Below, piece after piece: positions 51,459 to 60,312 of a stretch of 64,000 bases of DNA. The notes under the pieces are model-generated. The model was not told where the DNA came from, searched no databases, and saw only the letters and a list, made by a program, of their open reading frames with translations. This DNA comes from Mangrovihabitans endophyticus (GTDB lineage Bacteria; Actinomycetota; Actinomycetes; Mycobacteriales; Micromonosporaceae), in NCBI RefSeq assembly GCF_014646155.1, contig NZ_BMMX01000005.1, forward strand, positions 124,001 through 188,000. Reading direction: 5' to 3'. The stretch's first letter is position 1, and each line of letters starts with the position of its first letter. The position numbers were made by a program, and so were the translations under genes.

Positions 51459-53036
51459 ATGCCGAACCACGACGAACTGCCGGAACTCGCCGCGACGGTG
51501 CTGCAGCCCGGGTTCGTCGGCGTCACGGCGCCCGACTGGGTGCGCCGGTGGCTGGGCGAGGGTCTCGGAGGCGTCGCGCTGTTCGCCCGCAACGTCGAGT
51601 CACCCGCACAGGTCGCGGCGCTGACCGCGCAACTGCGTGCGGAGCGGCCGGAGGTCATCGTGGCGATCGACGAGGAGGCCGGGGACGTCACCCGCTTCGA
51701 ATCGCGGCACGGCAGCTCGCGGCCCGGCAACATGGCGCTCGGCGTGGTCGACGATGTGGAACTGACCGCCGCGGTCGCCCGCGACCTCGGTCTGGAACTG
51801 GCGCAGGCGGGCATCACACTGAACTACGCCCCGGACACCGACGTCAACAGTAACCCGGACAACCCGATCATCGGGGTGCGCTCGTTCGGCGCCGCGCCCG
51901 ATCTGGTGGCCCGGCACAGCGAGGCGTTCGTCCGGGGGTTGCAGGAGTCGGGCGTCGCGGCATGCGCCAAGCACTTCCCGGGGCACGGCGACACGGCGGT
52001 CGACTCGCACCACGCCCTGCCGCTGATCGATCGCAGCCGGGAGGCGCTCGCGCTCTGCGAGCTGGTGCCGTTCCGCGCCGCGGTGGCCGCCGGTGTGCAG
52101 TCGGTGATGACGGGCCATTTGCTGGTGCCGGCCTACGACTCCGCCCTCCCGGCCACGCTGAGCCGGCGCATCCTGACCGGCCTGCTGCGCGAGGAGCTGG
52201 GCTTCGACGGGTTGATCGTCACCGACGGCATCGAGATGCAGGGCGTGCAGCGCAGGTACGGGCTCGCCGGTGCCACCGTGCGGGCGCTGGCGGCCGGTGC
52301 CGACGCGATCTGTGTCGGCGGGGACCATGCCGACGAGCACACGGCGGTCGAGTTGCGGGACGCCATCGTGTCCGCGGTGCGCGCCGGTGACCTGCCGGAG
52401 GCGCGGCTGCAGGACGCCGCCGCCCGGGTGCGCAGGTTGGCCGGCTGGACACTGCGGACGCAGACGGAATCCGGTGCTCGCGCGGTGGCCGACGCGGCCG
52501 GGAGCAGCGAGCGTGACGTCGCGGTGCTCGGCTCGACCGTCGGTCTGGCCGCCGCGCGCCGCGCGATCAAGGTGACCGTGGCCGTCGAGGCCGCGCAGGC
52601 GCTGCCGGTGACCGCGGCGCCGCACGTGGTGGAGTTCGCGCCGCCGCGCAACATCGCGATCGGCGCCGAGACGCCCTGGGGGGTCGGCGCGCCGCTGGAC
52701 AACCTGCTCCCGGGCACCACGTCCGTCCGTCTCGAAGCGGGCGACCTGGCCGGACTCGCGGATCCGGTGGGCGCGGTGCTCGCCGGTGCGCAGGGGCGAC
52801 CACTGGTGCTGGTGGTCCGCGACGTGCACCGGCACGACTGGGCCGCCCAGGCGCTGTCCGGTGCGCTGGCGCACCGGCCGGACGCCATCGTGGTGGAGAT
52901 GGGCCTGCCGCAGACCGTGCTGGGGGCGGTGCACGTGGCCACGTACGGGGCGACCCGCGCCTGCGGTCAGGCCGCCGCCGAGGTCATCGCGGGGATCGGC
53001 GTACCGGCGCCGGCTCCGCAGCCACTCGCGGCCTGA
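51459..53036 (+). CDS. GH3 glycoside hydrolase (beta-N-acetylhexosaminidase-like)
   Basis: 525 aa from ATG 51459. The N-terminal GH3 domain has GLGGVALFARNVES, VIVAIDEEAGDVTRFE, the NagZ-type catalytic dyad loop KHFPGHGDTAVDSHHALPLI, and the nucleophile region LIVTDGIEMQGV. The residual C-terminal half (about 350-525) is a GH3 C-domain-like alpha/beta region. There is no signal peptide. It probably cleaves terminal N-acetylglucosamine from cell-wall fragments; other GlcNAc or glucoside substrates are possible. A candidate operator lies upstream. Confidence 0.88.
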   Translation: MPNHDELPELAATVLQPGFVGVTAPDWVRRWLGEGLGGVALFARNVESPAQVAALTAQLRAERPEVIVAIDEEAGDVTRFESRHGSSRPGNMALGVVDDVELTAAVARDLGLELAQAGITLNYAPDTDVNSNPDNPIIGVRSFGAAPDLVARHSEAFVRGLQESGVAACAKHFPGHGDTAVDSHHALPLIDRSREALALCELVPFRAAVAAGVQSVMTGHLLVPAYDSALPATLSRRILTGLLREELGFDGLIVTDGIEMQGVQRRYGLAGATVRALAAGADAICVGGDHADEHTAVELRDAIVSAVRAGDLPEARLQDAAARVRRLAGWTLRTQTESGARAVADAAGSSERDVAVLGSTVGLAAARRAIKVTVAVEAAQALPVTAAPHVVEFAPPRNIAIGAETPWGVGAPLDNLLPGTTSVRLEAGDLAGLADPVGAVLAGAQGRPLVLVVRDVHRHDWAAQALSGALAHRPDAIVVEMGLPQTVLGAVHVATYGATRACGQAAAEVIAGIGVPAPAPQPLAA

Positions 53037-53086
53037 CCGGCCGGCTGATGGTTTGAGGCGAGTTGCCGCCGGTCACATACGTCGGC

Positions 53087-53908
53087 ATGTCAGCCACTTC
53101 GCAAGCCCGGAGCACGGCGTCGCGGGCCGCCAACAGCAAACCCCTCGAATATCTGGCCCGCGCCGGTTTCGTCGCGTACGGCGTGATCCATCTGCTCCTC
53201 GCCTGGCTTGTCCTGCAGGTGGCGTTCGGCAGTTCGTCGTCCGAAGGCGACCAGTCCGGCGCGTTGCGCACCCTCGCGCAGCAGCCCGCCGGCGGATTCC
53301 TCCTCGTCCTCATCGCCATCGGCATGATCGCTCTGGCGCTGTGGCAGGCGTTCGAGGCCGTGGTGGGGGAGAGCGGTCCGCGGGGCAAGGCCGCCGCGGC
53401 CGAGCGCTTCATCTCGGTCTGCCGCACGGTGATGTACGGCTACTTCGCCTACCTGGCGATCAAGGTGCTCTCCGGTTCGAGCACCTCGCAGGCGAGCAAG
53501 TCGGAGCAGACCACCTCCACCATCATGGACAACACCGGCGGCCGGTGGCTGATCGGCGTGGTCGGGCTGGTCGTGGCCGGCGTCGGCATCGGCCTGGTGG
53601 TGTACGGCCTGAAGAAGAAGTTCGAGGAGCACCTGAACATCGGCCAGATGAGCGCCTCGGTGCGCCGGACCGTCCGCCGGCTGGGCATGACCGGGTACAG
53701 CGCCAAGGGTGTCGCGTACGGCATCGCGGGTGTGCTCGTCGTGTCGGCGGCCGTGACGTATGACCCGGACAAGGCCCGGGGCCTGGACGCCGCGTTGAAG
53801 ACGCTTGCCGGAAACGACTGGGGTCCGTGGCTGCTGGCATTGATCGCGCTGGGTTTTCTCGCGCACGGCGTTTACTGTTTCTTTCAGGTGCGTTACCGCA
53901 AGGTGTGA
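53087..53908 (+). CDS. DUF1206 membrane protein
   Basis: 273 aa from ATG 53087 (MSATSQARSTASRA). Three repeated pairs of helices typical of DUF1206: LARAGFVAYGVIHLLLAWLV, VCRTVMYGYFAYLAIKVLSG and LGMTGYSAKGVAYGIAGVLV, each starting with a G-(Y/F)-x-x-(Y/K)-G pattern. The function is unknown; these proteins are common stress-associated membrane proteins in actinomycetes. It starts a run of membrane and stress genes. Confidence 0.88.
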   Translation: MSATSQARSTASRAANSKPLEYLARAGFVAYGVIHLLLAWLVLQVAFGSSSSEGDQSGALRTLAQQPAGGFLLVLIAIGMIALALWQAFEAVVGESGPRGKAAAAERFISVCRTVMYGYFAYLAIKVLSGSSTSQASKSEQTTSTIMDNTGGRWLIGVVGLVVAGVGIGLVVYGLKKKFEEHLNIGQMSASVRRTVRRLGMTGYSAKGVAYGIAGVLVVSAAVTYDPDKARGLDAALKTLAGNDWGPWLLALIALGFLAHGVYCFFQVRYRKV

Positions 53909-54037
53909 TATGCGTCAGATGTCACAGGGTGTGAGATAACTCCAAGGGTGGACTCCGCGCGCATGGGTTGATTGCACGGACTCAAGGGGCAAGCTTGAGC
54001 GCTGGCAACCGATGTATGCGTACGGAGGAGATGAAAG

Positions 54038-55324
54038 GTGCCCGGCATTGTGACCGTGCTGTTGGCCGTGCTCGGCGCGGCCACCGCCGCCGTCGTCGTC
54101 GTCGAGGCGACGCACAGGGTGCTGCGCCGCGTCGGCCGACGATCCGAGATCGCCGCCGACCTGGCCCGGACCGCGCACAAGCCGTTCCTGGCCACCGCCA
54201 CCGTGTTCGCCGTGCAGCAGGCGGTGCGCGGCTTCGGCGGCGAGTTCCCGGCTCGCGGCGGCGTGCTGCACGCCCTGGTCCTGGTGTTCATCGCCTCCTT
54301 CGCCTGGCTCATCGGCGCGTTGCTGCTGGTGCTGGAGGACATGGCGCTGTCGCGCTGGCGCACCGACGTCGCCGACAACCTGCGCGCCCGGCGGCTCAAG
54401 ACGCAGGTGGTGATGCTGCGCCGGGTGACCGTCGCGACCATCGTGGTGATCACCCTCGGCGTGATGCTGATGACCTTCCCGAACATCCGGGCGCTCGGCG
54501 CCAGCCTGCTGGCCTCCGCCGGCCTGGTCTCGGTGATCGCCGCGCTGGCCGCGCAGAGCACCCTCGGCAACCTGTTCGCCGGTCTGCAACTCGCCTTCAG
54601 CGACGCGATCCGGGTCGACGACGTGGTGGTCGTCGAGGAGGAGTGGGGCCGCATCGAGGAGATCACCCTCAGCTATGTGGTGGTGCAGATCTGGGATGAG
54701 CGCCGGCTGATCCTGCCCACGTCGTACTTCACCAGCAAGCCGTTCCAGAACTGGACCCGGACCAGCTCTGCGGTGCTCGGCACGGCGGAGATCGACATGG
54801 ACTGGTCGGTGCCGGTCGACGAGCTGCGCGCCGAGATGCGCCGGGTCTGCGAGGCCACCGAGCTGTGGGACGAGCGGGTGTGCGTGCTCCAGGTGACCGA
54901 CGCCGTCGGCGGGATGATCCGGGTGCGGGCCCTGGTCAGCGCGCACGACGCGCCGACCCTGTGGGATCTGCGATGCCTGGTGCGGGAGAAGCTGGTCGGC
55001 TTCGTCTGGGAGAACCAGAAACTGGCACTGCCGCGGTTGCGCGCGGATGTCGGCGGCCCCGCCCCCCGGGTGTCCGAGGAACCGGCCACCGAGCCGATCG
55101 GCGCCGCCACGCCGCAGCAGCCCACCATCACCACCCGCACCGGCAGGTCCTCCTACACCGACACGGGTGAGGGCTCCCACGTGTTCAGCGGCGACCGGGA
55201 GGGCGTCGCCCGCGGCGCCGCCTTCGTCGGGCCGGACGGCGACGACCGGGGCGGCCAGGCGAAGGGCCACGACGGTGTCCGACCGATCGGCCCGGAAGAG
55301 GTGTTGTCGGCCCCGCCGCGCTGA
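54038..55324 (+). CDS. Mechanosensitive ion channel (MscS family)
   Basis: 428 aa from GTG 54038, preceded by GGAGGAG. Four to five membrane helices end in the pore helix LLASAGLVSVIAALAAQSTL, with GNLFAGLQLAFSDAIRVDD, then the beta domain (VVVVEEEWGRIEEITLSYVV, LILPTSYFTSKPFQNW) and the C-terminal region. It opens under membrane tension. It carries an extra disordered tail of about 90 residues, rich in Gly/Asp/Thr. A typical 5' leader of 129 bases holds no gene. Confidence 0.92.
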   Translation: MPGIVTVLLAVLGAATAAVVVVEATHRVLRRVGRRSEIAADLARTAHKPFLATATVFAVQQAVRGFGGEFPARGGVLHALVLVFIASFAWLIGALLLVLEDMALSRWRTDVADNLRARRLKTQVVMLRRVTVATIVVITLGVMLMTFPNIRALGASLLASAGLVSVIAALAAQSTLGNLFAGLQLAFSDAIRVDDVVVVEEEWGRIEEITLSYVVVQIWDERRLILPTSYFTSKPFQNWTRTSSAVLGTAEIDMDWSVPVDELRAEMRRVCEATELWDERVCVLQVTDAVGGMIRVRALVSAHDAPTLWDLRCLVREKLVGFVWENQKLALPRLRADVGGPAPRVSEEPATEPIGAATPQQPTITTRTGRSSYTDTGEGSHVFSGDREGVARGAAFVGPDGDDRGGQAKGHDGVRPIGPEEVLSAPPR

Positions 55325-55406
55325 ATGTGCCGCCCTCCGGCCCGGTGAGGATTGATGATGAACCCTGTCGGGCATACAGCGGTTCACACACGGAAAGGAG
55401 GGCACC

Positions 55407-55841
55407 ATGGCCGATGTCCTGAACGGTGGTCCGGCCCGTCCGGTCACCGACCAGTCCACCTCCGAACTGGTGCAGCGCGCGAGTGAACAGATCACTCGAC
55501 TCGTTCGCGACGAGATCGCGTTGGCCAAGGCGGAACTGACGGAAAAAGGCAAGCACGCCGGGATCGGTGCGGGCTTGTTCGGTGGTGGCGGTGTCCTCGC
55601 CCTGTACGGCGTGGGTGCGTTGATCGCAACGCTGATCATCGTGTTCAACCTGTTTCTGCCACTGTGGCTGGCCGCGCTCATCATCACGGTCGCCCTGTTC
55701 GTGGTCGCGGGCATCCTCGCGTTGCTCGGCAAGCAGCAGGTGACCCGCGCGGTGCCGCCGGAGCCGGTGGAGGCCGTGGCAAGCGTCAAGGCCGACGTCG
55801 ACGAGGTGAAGCACGCGGTGAAGGGCAGGAGCCGGGAATGA
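55407..55841 (+). CDS. Phage holin family (Act_Holin) protein
   Basis: 144 aa with GGAAAGGAGG seven bases before ATG 55407. The N-terminal helix (TSELVQRASEQITRLVRDEI, ALAKAELTEKGKHAG) is followed by two membrane helices (LYGVGALIATLIIVF, LAALIITVALFVVAGILALL). Proteins with this label in actinomycetes are chromosomal stress proteins, not phage lysis genes. It overlaps the DUF3618 gene by ATGA, and the two are followed by DUF4235, a common trio. Confidence 0.88.
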   Translation: MADVLNGGPARPVTDQSTSELVQRASEQITRLVRDEIALAKAELTEKGKHAGIGAGLFGGGGVLALYGVGALIATLIIVFNLFLPLWLAALIITVALFVVAGILALLGKQQVTRAVPPEPVEAVASVKADVDEVKHAVKGRSRE

Positions 55842-56260
55842 GCGACAAGAACGGGTCGGGCGGCAAGCCGGACGTGGAGGCACTCCGCGCGGAGATCAAG
55901 CAGACCCGGGCCGAATTGGGCGAGACGGTGCAGGCGCTGGCCGCCAAGGCGGATGTGAAGGCGCGGGCGAAGGACGAGTTCGAGCAGACCAAGGCGCGGG
56001 TCCGGGCGCAGGCGGCGGAGGCCGCCGAGCGGGCCAAGGGGGCCGCCCGGCAGGCGGCCGGCAAGGTCCGGGGCGCCTCGGCGGAGGCCCACGGCCTGGC
56101 CGAGCAGGCCGGGGACAAGGTGCGGGAGAGCGGCGCGTTGGAGCGGGCTCATGAGGCCAGGTCCGGCGTGCAGCGCAATCCGGTCCCTTACGCGGCCACG
56201 CTGGCCGGTCTCATGGCCGTGGTCGGCATCATTCTGATCATCCGGGGGCGACGCGCATGA
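55838..56260 (+). CDS. DUF3618 protein
   Basis: 140 aa from ATG 55838 (ATGA overlap). It has the DUF3618 motif VEALRAEIKQTRAELGETVQ, a long Ala/Lys/Glu-rich amphipathic helix with ARVRAQAAEAAERAKG repeats (LEA-like), and one membrane helix at the C-terminus (AATLAGLMAVVGIILIIRG). It is predicted to be a membrane-tethered, extended protein, perhaps protecting the membrane under stress. That role is an inference. Confidence 0.87.
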   Translation: MSDKNGSGGKPDVEALRAEIKQTRAELGETVQALAAKADVKARAKDEFEQTKARVRAQAAEAAERAKGAARQAAGKVRGASAEAHGLAEQAGDKVRESGALERAHEARSGVQRNPVPYAATLAGLMAVVGIILIIRGRRA

Positions 56261-56529
56261 GCACGAAGCTGGAGAAGATCGCCATGAAGCCGGTGAACAT
56301 CGCGCTGGGGTTCGGCGCGGGGGCCATCGCCGGAATGGTGTTCAAGAAGGTGTGGAAGCTGACCTCCGGTCAGGACGACGCGCCGGACGCACACGACGAA
56401 GAGCGCGGCTGGGGCGAAATCATCGCGGCGGCGGCGATCCAGGGCCTGATCTTCTCGGTGGTCCGGACCGCGGTGGCCCGTAGCGGCGCCATCGCCACCA
56501 AGCGGCTCACCGGGACCTGGCCGGACTGA
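56257..56529 (+). CDS. DUF4235 membrane protein
   Basis: 90 aa from ATG 56257 (ATGA overlap). Two hydrophobic segments ([20 protein letters not shown] and [20 protein letters not shown]) of the DUF4235 family, with an acidic loop [18 protein letters not shown]. It completes the holin-like/DUF3618/DUF4235 operon. A strong terminator follows 30 bases after the stop. Confidence 0.88.
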   Translation: MSTKLEKIAMKPVNIALGFGAGAIAGMVFKKVWKLTSGQDDAPDAHDEERGWGEIIAAAAIQGLIFSVVRTAVARSGAIATKRLTGTWPD

Positions 56530-56558
56530 GCCGCCACCTGGGCATAGACGCCGGTCGA

Positions 56559-56592
56559 GGCCCCCTGCATCGCGATCGCGATGTGGGGGGCC
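56559..56592 (+). terminator. Rho-independent terminator after DUF4235
   Basis: A 15-bp stem with two G-U pairs (GGCCCCCTGCATCGC with GCGATGTGGGGGGCC) and loop GATC is followed at once by TTTT. It ends the stress-gene operon. Confidence 0.85.
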
Positions 56593-56596
56593 TTTT

Positions 56597-56848
56597 CCAT
56601 ATCTGCCAGGGTTTATTCGATTCTTCGGCAGGGGAGCTTTCGGGCCCGATTTTCGGGTACAGTGTGCCCAGTTTTTGCGTACGTGGTGTGCTGCTTCCGC
56701 CGGGCACACGGTGCCGACGGGTGCCGGGGCACGACGGATGGGACGTCCTCTGGAAAGGCCGCCTCAAAGGGCGCCGCTGCTCGAAAACGGTCATCGGCCC
56801 CGCCCTCCGCGGTCGGCTGGGCCGGCATTTTCAGAAGGAGAGTTCAGC
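56597..56848 (+). promoter_or_regulatory. Long leader/promoter region of cspA
   Basis: Roughly 250 bases without a gene. TACAGT at 56658-56663 is a possible -10, giving a leader of about 180 bases before ATG 56849; its -35 is weak. The first 100 bases are A/T-rich. A long 5' UTR fits cold-shock genes, in which leader folding controls translation. Confidence 0.45.
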
Positions 56849-57052
56849 ATGGCGCAAGGAACCGTGAAGTGGTTCAACGCAGACAAGGGCTTTGGCTTCA
56901 TCACCGTCGACGGCGGGGGTGCTGACGTGTTCGTCCACTTCTCGGCCATCCAGACGAGCGGTTACCGCACTCTGGAAGAAAACCAGCGGGTCGAGTTCGA
57001 GATCGCCCAGGGCCAGAAGGGCCCGCAGGCGGAGCAGGTTCGCCCGCTCTGA
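56849..57052 (+). CDS. cspA: Cold-shock protein CspA-type
   Basis: 67 aa from ATG 56849 with AAGGAGAG upstream. It is a single cold-shock domain: [18 protein letters not shown] (RNP1) and [10 protein letters not shown] (RNP2), ending [12 protein letters not shown]. It binds single-stranded RNA/DNA as an RNA chaperone. A strong hairpin follows 64 bases after the stop. Confidence 0.97.
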   Translation: MAQGTVKWFNADKGFGFITVDGGGADVFVHFSAIQTSGYRTLEENQRVEFEIAQGQKGPQAEQVRPL

Positions 57053-57116
57053 GACCATCTCGCCGGTCGTGAGGCCGGCGCTGGCGTCCCTCCGTGGGCG
57101 TCGGCTCAGCACGCAC

Positions 57117-57157
57117 CGAGAGGCCCCGCATCCGCCCGGCGGATGCGGGGCCTCTCG
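57117..57157. terminator. Strong hairpin terminator after cspA
   Basis: A perfect 19-bp stem (CGAGAGGCCCCGCATCCGC paired with its complement) with a three-base loop. It lies between cspA and the convergent small membrane gene and may serve both. No T-run follows. Confidence 0.82.
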
Positions 57158-57221
57158 CGTCGGTGCGCTCCGTGTGATCCGGGCGCGTCTCACGCCCGGA
57201 TCGGTGACCGGAGGATGCCCG

Positions 57222-57449
57222 TTATCGCTTGGCGCGTGCCCGCAGGCGGGCACCGACGACGACCAGGACCATCCCGGCCACCCCGACCACCGGACCGGCG
57301 ATCGCCCACGCGGTCACGCCGCTCATCACGCTGCCGCCGATCTCGCCCAGTCCCTGCAGGGTCCACAGCGTGCCCAGCACCACGGCGAACACACCCAGCG
57401 ACATCGTCAGCCATCCCGTCAGCACGGGCGTGCCCTCACCAGCGGTCAT
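57222..57449 (-). CDS. Small membrane protein, 75 aa
   Basis: Two helices (LGVFAVVLGTLWTLQGLGEI and AGPVVGVAGMVLVVVGARL) and a basic C-terminus RARAKR. ATG 57449 overlaps the end of the aldo/keto reductase gene by 14 bases, so it is translated from the same mRNA. The family is a common small actinobacterial membrane protein of unknown role. Confidence 0.7.
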   Translation of the reverse strand: MTAGEGTPVLTGWLTMSLGVFAVVLGTLWTLQGLGEIGGSVMSGVTAWAIAGPVVGVAGMVLVVVGARLRARAKR

Positions 57450-58413
57450 GGACCTGGGGGCGGATCAGCTCGTCGTAGACCTGGCGCACGGCGTCCTGGG
57501 CATCCGCCCCCAGCGGCGGCAGACCGGCCGTGGCCGCGTTGCCACGGGCCTGCTCCGGGTTGCGGGCGCCGGGGATGACGACTGTCACGCCGGGCTGGTC
57601 GATCACCCAGCGCAAGGCGAACTGAGCCATGGTGAATCCGTCCGGCACGTGCGGGCGCAGGCGCCGCACCGCCTCCAGGCCGGTCGTGAAGTCCACGCCG
57701 GAGAACGTCTCGCCCACGTCGAACGCCTCACCACGCCGGTTGAACGTGCGGTGGTCGTCGGCGGCGAACGTGGTGTGCTCGTCGTAACGTCCGGACAGCA
57801 GGCCGCTGGCCAACGGCACGCGGGCGATGATGCCCACGCCGGCCGCGCTCGCGGCGGGCAGCACCCGATCCAGCGGCTTGCGTCGGAAGGCGTTCAGGAT
57901 GATCTGCACGCTGGCCGTGCCGGGACGCGCGATCGCGGCGAGCGCTTCGTCGGTGCGTTCCACGCTCACGCCGTACGCCGCGATCCGCTTCTCCTGCACG
58001 AGGGTGTCGAGCGCGTCGAAGGTGGCATCCGTCGCATACACGGCGCTCGGCGGGCAGTGCAACTGGACCAGGTCGAGCGTGTCCACGCCCAGGTTGGCCC
58101 GGGACCGGTCGGTCCAGGCCCGGAAGTTGTCCAGCGTGTAGTTGCCCGGCTCCTGCGCCACACGGCGGCCCATCTTGGTCGCCACGGTGATGCCCGGCCG
58201 GTTCGCGACGAACCGCCCGATCACCTGCTCGCTGCGGCCGTCGCCGTAGACGTCGGCGGTGTCGAAGAACGTCACGCCGGCATCGGCCGCGGCGGCCAGG
58301 GTCGCGTGCGCGTCGTCCTCGGTCACCGTGCCCCAGTCGGCGCCCAGTTGCCAGGCGCCGAGACCGACCACACCGACGTCCCGGCCCATCCTCGGGAAGC
58401 TGCGATTTTCCAC
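57436..58413 (-). CDS. Aldo/keto reductase
   Basis: 325 aa from GTG 58413. It is an AKR barrel with the catalytic tetrad: FFDTADVYGDGRSEQVIG (Asp, Tyr), VATKMGRRV (Lys) and LVQLHCPP (His). The NADPH site lies near VIPGARNPEQARGN. The substrate is unknown; the subgroup is of general aldehyde/ketone reductases. The downstream small membrane gene overlaps it. It is divergent from the trans-aconitate methyltransferase gene. Confidence 0.9.
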   Translation of the reverse strand: MENRSFPRMGRDVGVVGLGAWQLGADWGTVTEDDAHATLAAAADAGVTFFDTADVYGDGRSEQVIGRFVANRPGITVATKMGRRVAQEPGNYTLDNFRAWTDRSRANLGVDTLDLVQLHCPPSAVYATDATFDALDTLVQEKRIAAYGVSVERTDEALAAIARPGTASVQIILNAFRRKPLDRVLPAASAAGVGIIARVPLASGLLSGRYDEHTTFAADDHRTFNRRGEAFDVGETFSGVDFTTGLEAVRRLRPHVPDGFTMAQFALRWVIDQPGVTVVIPGARNPEQARGNAATAGLPPLGADAQDAVRQVYDELIRPQVHDRW

Positions 58414-58492
58414 GGCCCGACCTTACCCCGGCATGCGATCACCTTTCACAAGACGTACGTACGGTTTAGGGTCTGGTGGGGGAGGTGATCCG

Positions 58493-59299
58493 ATGTGGGA
58501 TCCCGACGTGTACCGCCGGTTCGGCGCCGAGCGCTCCCGGCCGTTCGACGACCTGGTCGGGCGGATCGGCGCGCGGACACCGCGCGCCGTGGTCGACCTC
58601 GGCTGCGGCTCCGGTGAGCTGACCGCCGGGCTGGGCCGCCGATGGCCCGGCTCCCGGATCGTCGGCGTCGACTCCTCCGCGGAGATGATCCGCGCCGCGC
58701 GGGCACGGCCCGGCCGCTGCGCGTACGAGGTCGGCGACCTGCGCGACTTCGTGCCCGCACCGGACGTGGACGTGCTGATCAGCAACGCCGCGCTGCAATG
58801 GGTGCCGGAACATCGGGAGTTGCTGCTGCGCTGGATCGCCGGTCTGCCACCCGGCGGGTGGCTGGCGATGCAGGTGCCGGGCAACTTCGACGCCCCTTCG
58901 CACCGGGCATTGCGCGAGGTGGCCGGGCGGGCGCCGTACGCGCCGAGGCTGGCCGGCGTGGTCCGCGCCGACCCGGTCGACGACCCGTCCGGATACGCCG
59001 CGATGCTGAGCGCCGCGGGTGCGGCGGTGGACGCGTGGGAGACGACCTACGTGCACCTGCTGCCCGACGACGACGGCGATCCGCCGGTGCTGCGCTGGAT
59101 GGAGGGCACCGCGTTGCGCCCGATCCGGGCCGCATTGGATGATGCGGCCTGGTCGTCCTTCCGGGCCCACCTGGCCGCCGAACTGGCGGTCGCCTACCCG
59201 CCCCGCGACGGCCTGGTGGCGTTCCCGTTCCGGCGGGTCTTCGTCGTCGCCCGCACGCCGTCCGCGCCGAACCGCACCACGGACAAGGAGCCCTCGTGA
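58493..59299 (+). CDS. tam: Trans-aconitate 2-methyltransferase-like
   Basis: 268 aa from ATG 58493, after GGAGGTGATCC, a full-consensus ribosome binding site. SAM motif VVDLGCGSGELTAGLGRRWP, acidic VGVDSSAEMIRAARAR, then LISNAALQWVPEHRELLLRW and a C-terminal half of the Tam type. Tam methylates trans-aconitate, an inhibitor of the citric acid cycle. The stop overlaps the adenosine deaminase-like gene by GTGA. Confidence 0.84.
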   Translation: MWDPDVYRRFGAERSRPFDDLVGRIGARTPRAVVDLGCGSGELTAGLGRRWPGSRIVGVDSSAEMIRAARARPGRCAYEVGDLRDFVPAPDVDVLISNAALQWVPEHRELLLRWIAGLPPGGWLAMQVPGNFDAPSHRALREVAGRAPYAPRLAGVVRADPVDDPSGYAAMLSAAGAAVDAWETTYVHLLPDDDGDPPVLRWMEGTALRPIRAALDDAAWSSFRAHLAAELAVAYPPRDGLVAFPFRRVFVVARTPSAPNRTTDKEPS

Positions 59300-60312
59300 C
59301 CGACCTCACCGCGTTCATCGCCGGCCTGCCCAAGGCGGAACTGCACGTGCACCACGTGGGCTCGGCCTCGCCGCGGATCGTCGCCGAGCTGGCCGCCCGG
59401 CACGAGGGCTCATCGCCGGTGCCGGCCGACCCGGCGGCGCTCGCGGACTACTTCGCGTTCCGCGACTTCCACCACTTCATCGAGGTGTACCTCACCGTGG
59501 TGGACCTGATCCGCGACGCCCAGGACGTGCGCGTGCTGACTTATGAGGTGGCCCGCGAGCTCGGCCGGCAGCAGGTCAGATATGCGGAGCTGACCGTCAC
59601 GCCCTACTCGCACGTGCGCCGGGGGATCCCGGCGCCGGAATTCTGCGCGGCGATCGAGGACGCCCGTGTCGCCGCCTCCGCCGACTTCGGCGTCGACCTG
59701 CGCTGGATCTTCGACATCCCGGGCGAAGCGGGCCTGCCCGCCGCCGAGGAGACGCTGCGCGTCGCGCTCGGGGAACGGCCCGACGGGTTGGTCGGGTTCG
59801 GCCTCGGCGGCCCGGAGGAAGGCGTGTCCCGGGGGCAGTTCAAGCCGTACTTCGACAAGGCGCGGGCGGCCGGGTTGCGCAGCGTGCCGCACGCCGGGGA
59901 GTCGACCGGGCCGGAGAGCGTCTGGGAAGCGCTGCGCGAGCTGGGCGCGGAGCGGATCGGACACGGCATCGCCGCGGCGCGTGACCCGCGCCTGATGGCC
60001 CACTTGGCGGAGAACGGCATTCCGTTGGAGGTATGCCCCACCTCCAACGTCCGCACCCGCGTGGTGCCGTCGATCGCCGAGCATCCGCTCCCGGCGCTGG
60101 TCCGGGCGGGCGTGACGGTGACCGTCAACTCCGACGACCCGCCGATGTTCGGCACCACGCTGGAAGAGGAGTACGCGGTGGCGGCCCGGCTCCTCGACCT
60201 GGACGCCGACGGCGTCGCGGGGCTGGCGCGAGCCGCCGTCCGCGCGTCGTTCCTGCCGCCGAGCGGCAAGGATGCGCTGCTGGCCGAGATCGACGCCTAC
60301 GGCCAGGCGTAA
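59296..60312 (+). CDS. add: Adenosine deaminase-like purine deaminase
   Basis: 338 aa from GTG 59296 (GTGA overlap). Metal-dependent deaminase: N-terminal AELHVHHVGS instead of the usual HLHLEGS, then VPHAGESTGPESV, AERIGHGIAA, LEVCPTSNVRT and VTVNSDDPPMFGT (metal Asp pair). Family members with this HVHHVGS form in Streptomyces include an aminodeoxyfutalosine deaminase candidate of menaquinone synthesis, so the true substrate may be either adenosine or aminodeoxyfutalosine. The gene overlaps a small convergent gene by 16 bases. Confidence 0.85.
   Translation: MTDLTAFIAGLPKAELHVHHVGSASPRIVAELAARHEGSSPVPADPAALADYFAFRDFHHFIEVYLTVVDLIRDAQDVRVLTYEVARELGRQQVRYAELTVTPYSHVRRGIPAPEFCAAIEDARVAASADFGVDLRWIFDIPGEAGLPAAEETLRVALGERPDGLVGFGLGGPEEGVSRGQFKPYFDKARAAGLRSVPHAGESTGPESVWEALRELGAERIGHGIAAARDPRLMAHLAENGIPLEVCPTSNVRTRVVPSIAEHPLPALVRAGVTVTVNSDDPPMFGTTLEEEYAVAARLLDLDADGVAGLARAAVRASFLPPSGKDALLAEIDAYGQA

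Noticed and set aside
55407..56529. Holin-like gene considered as prophage remnant
   Set aside because: The Act_Holin/DUF3618/DUF4235 trio is a normal chromosomal actinomycete operon; no phage structural, integrase or lysin genes are near.
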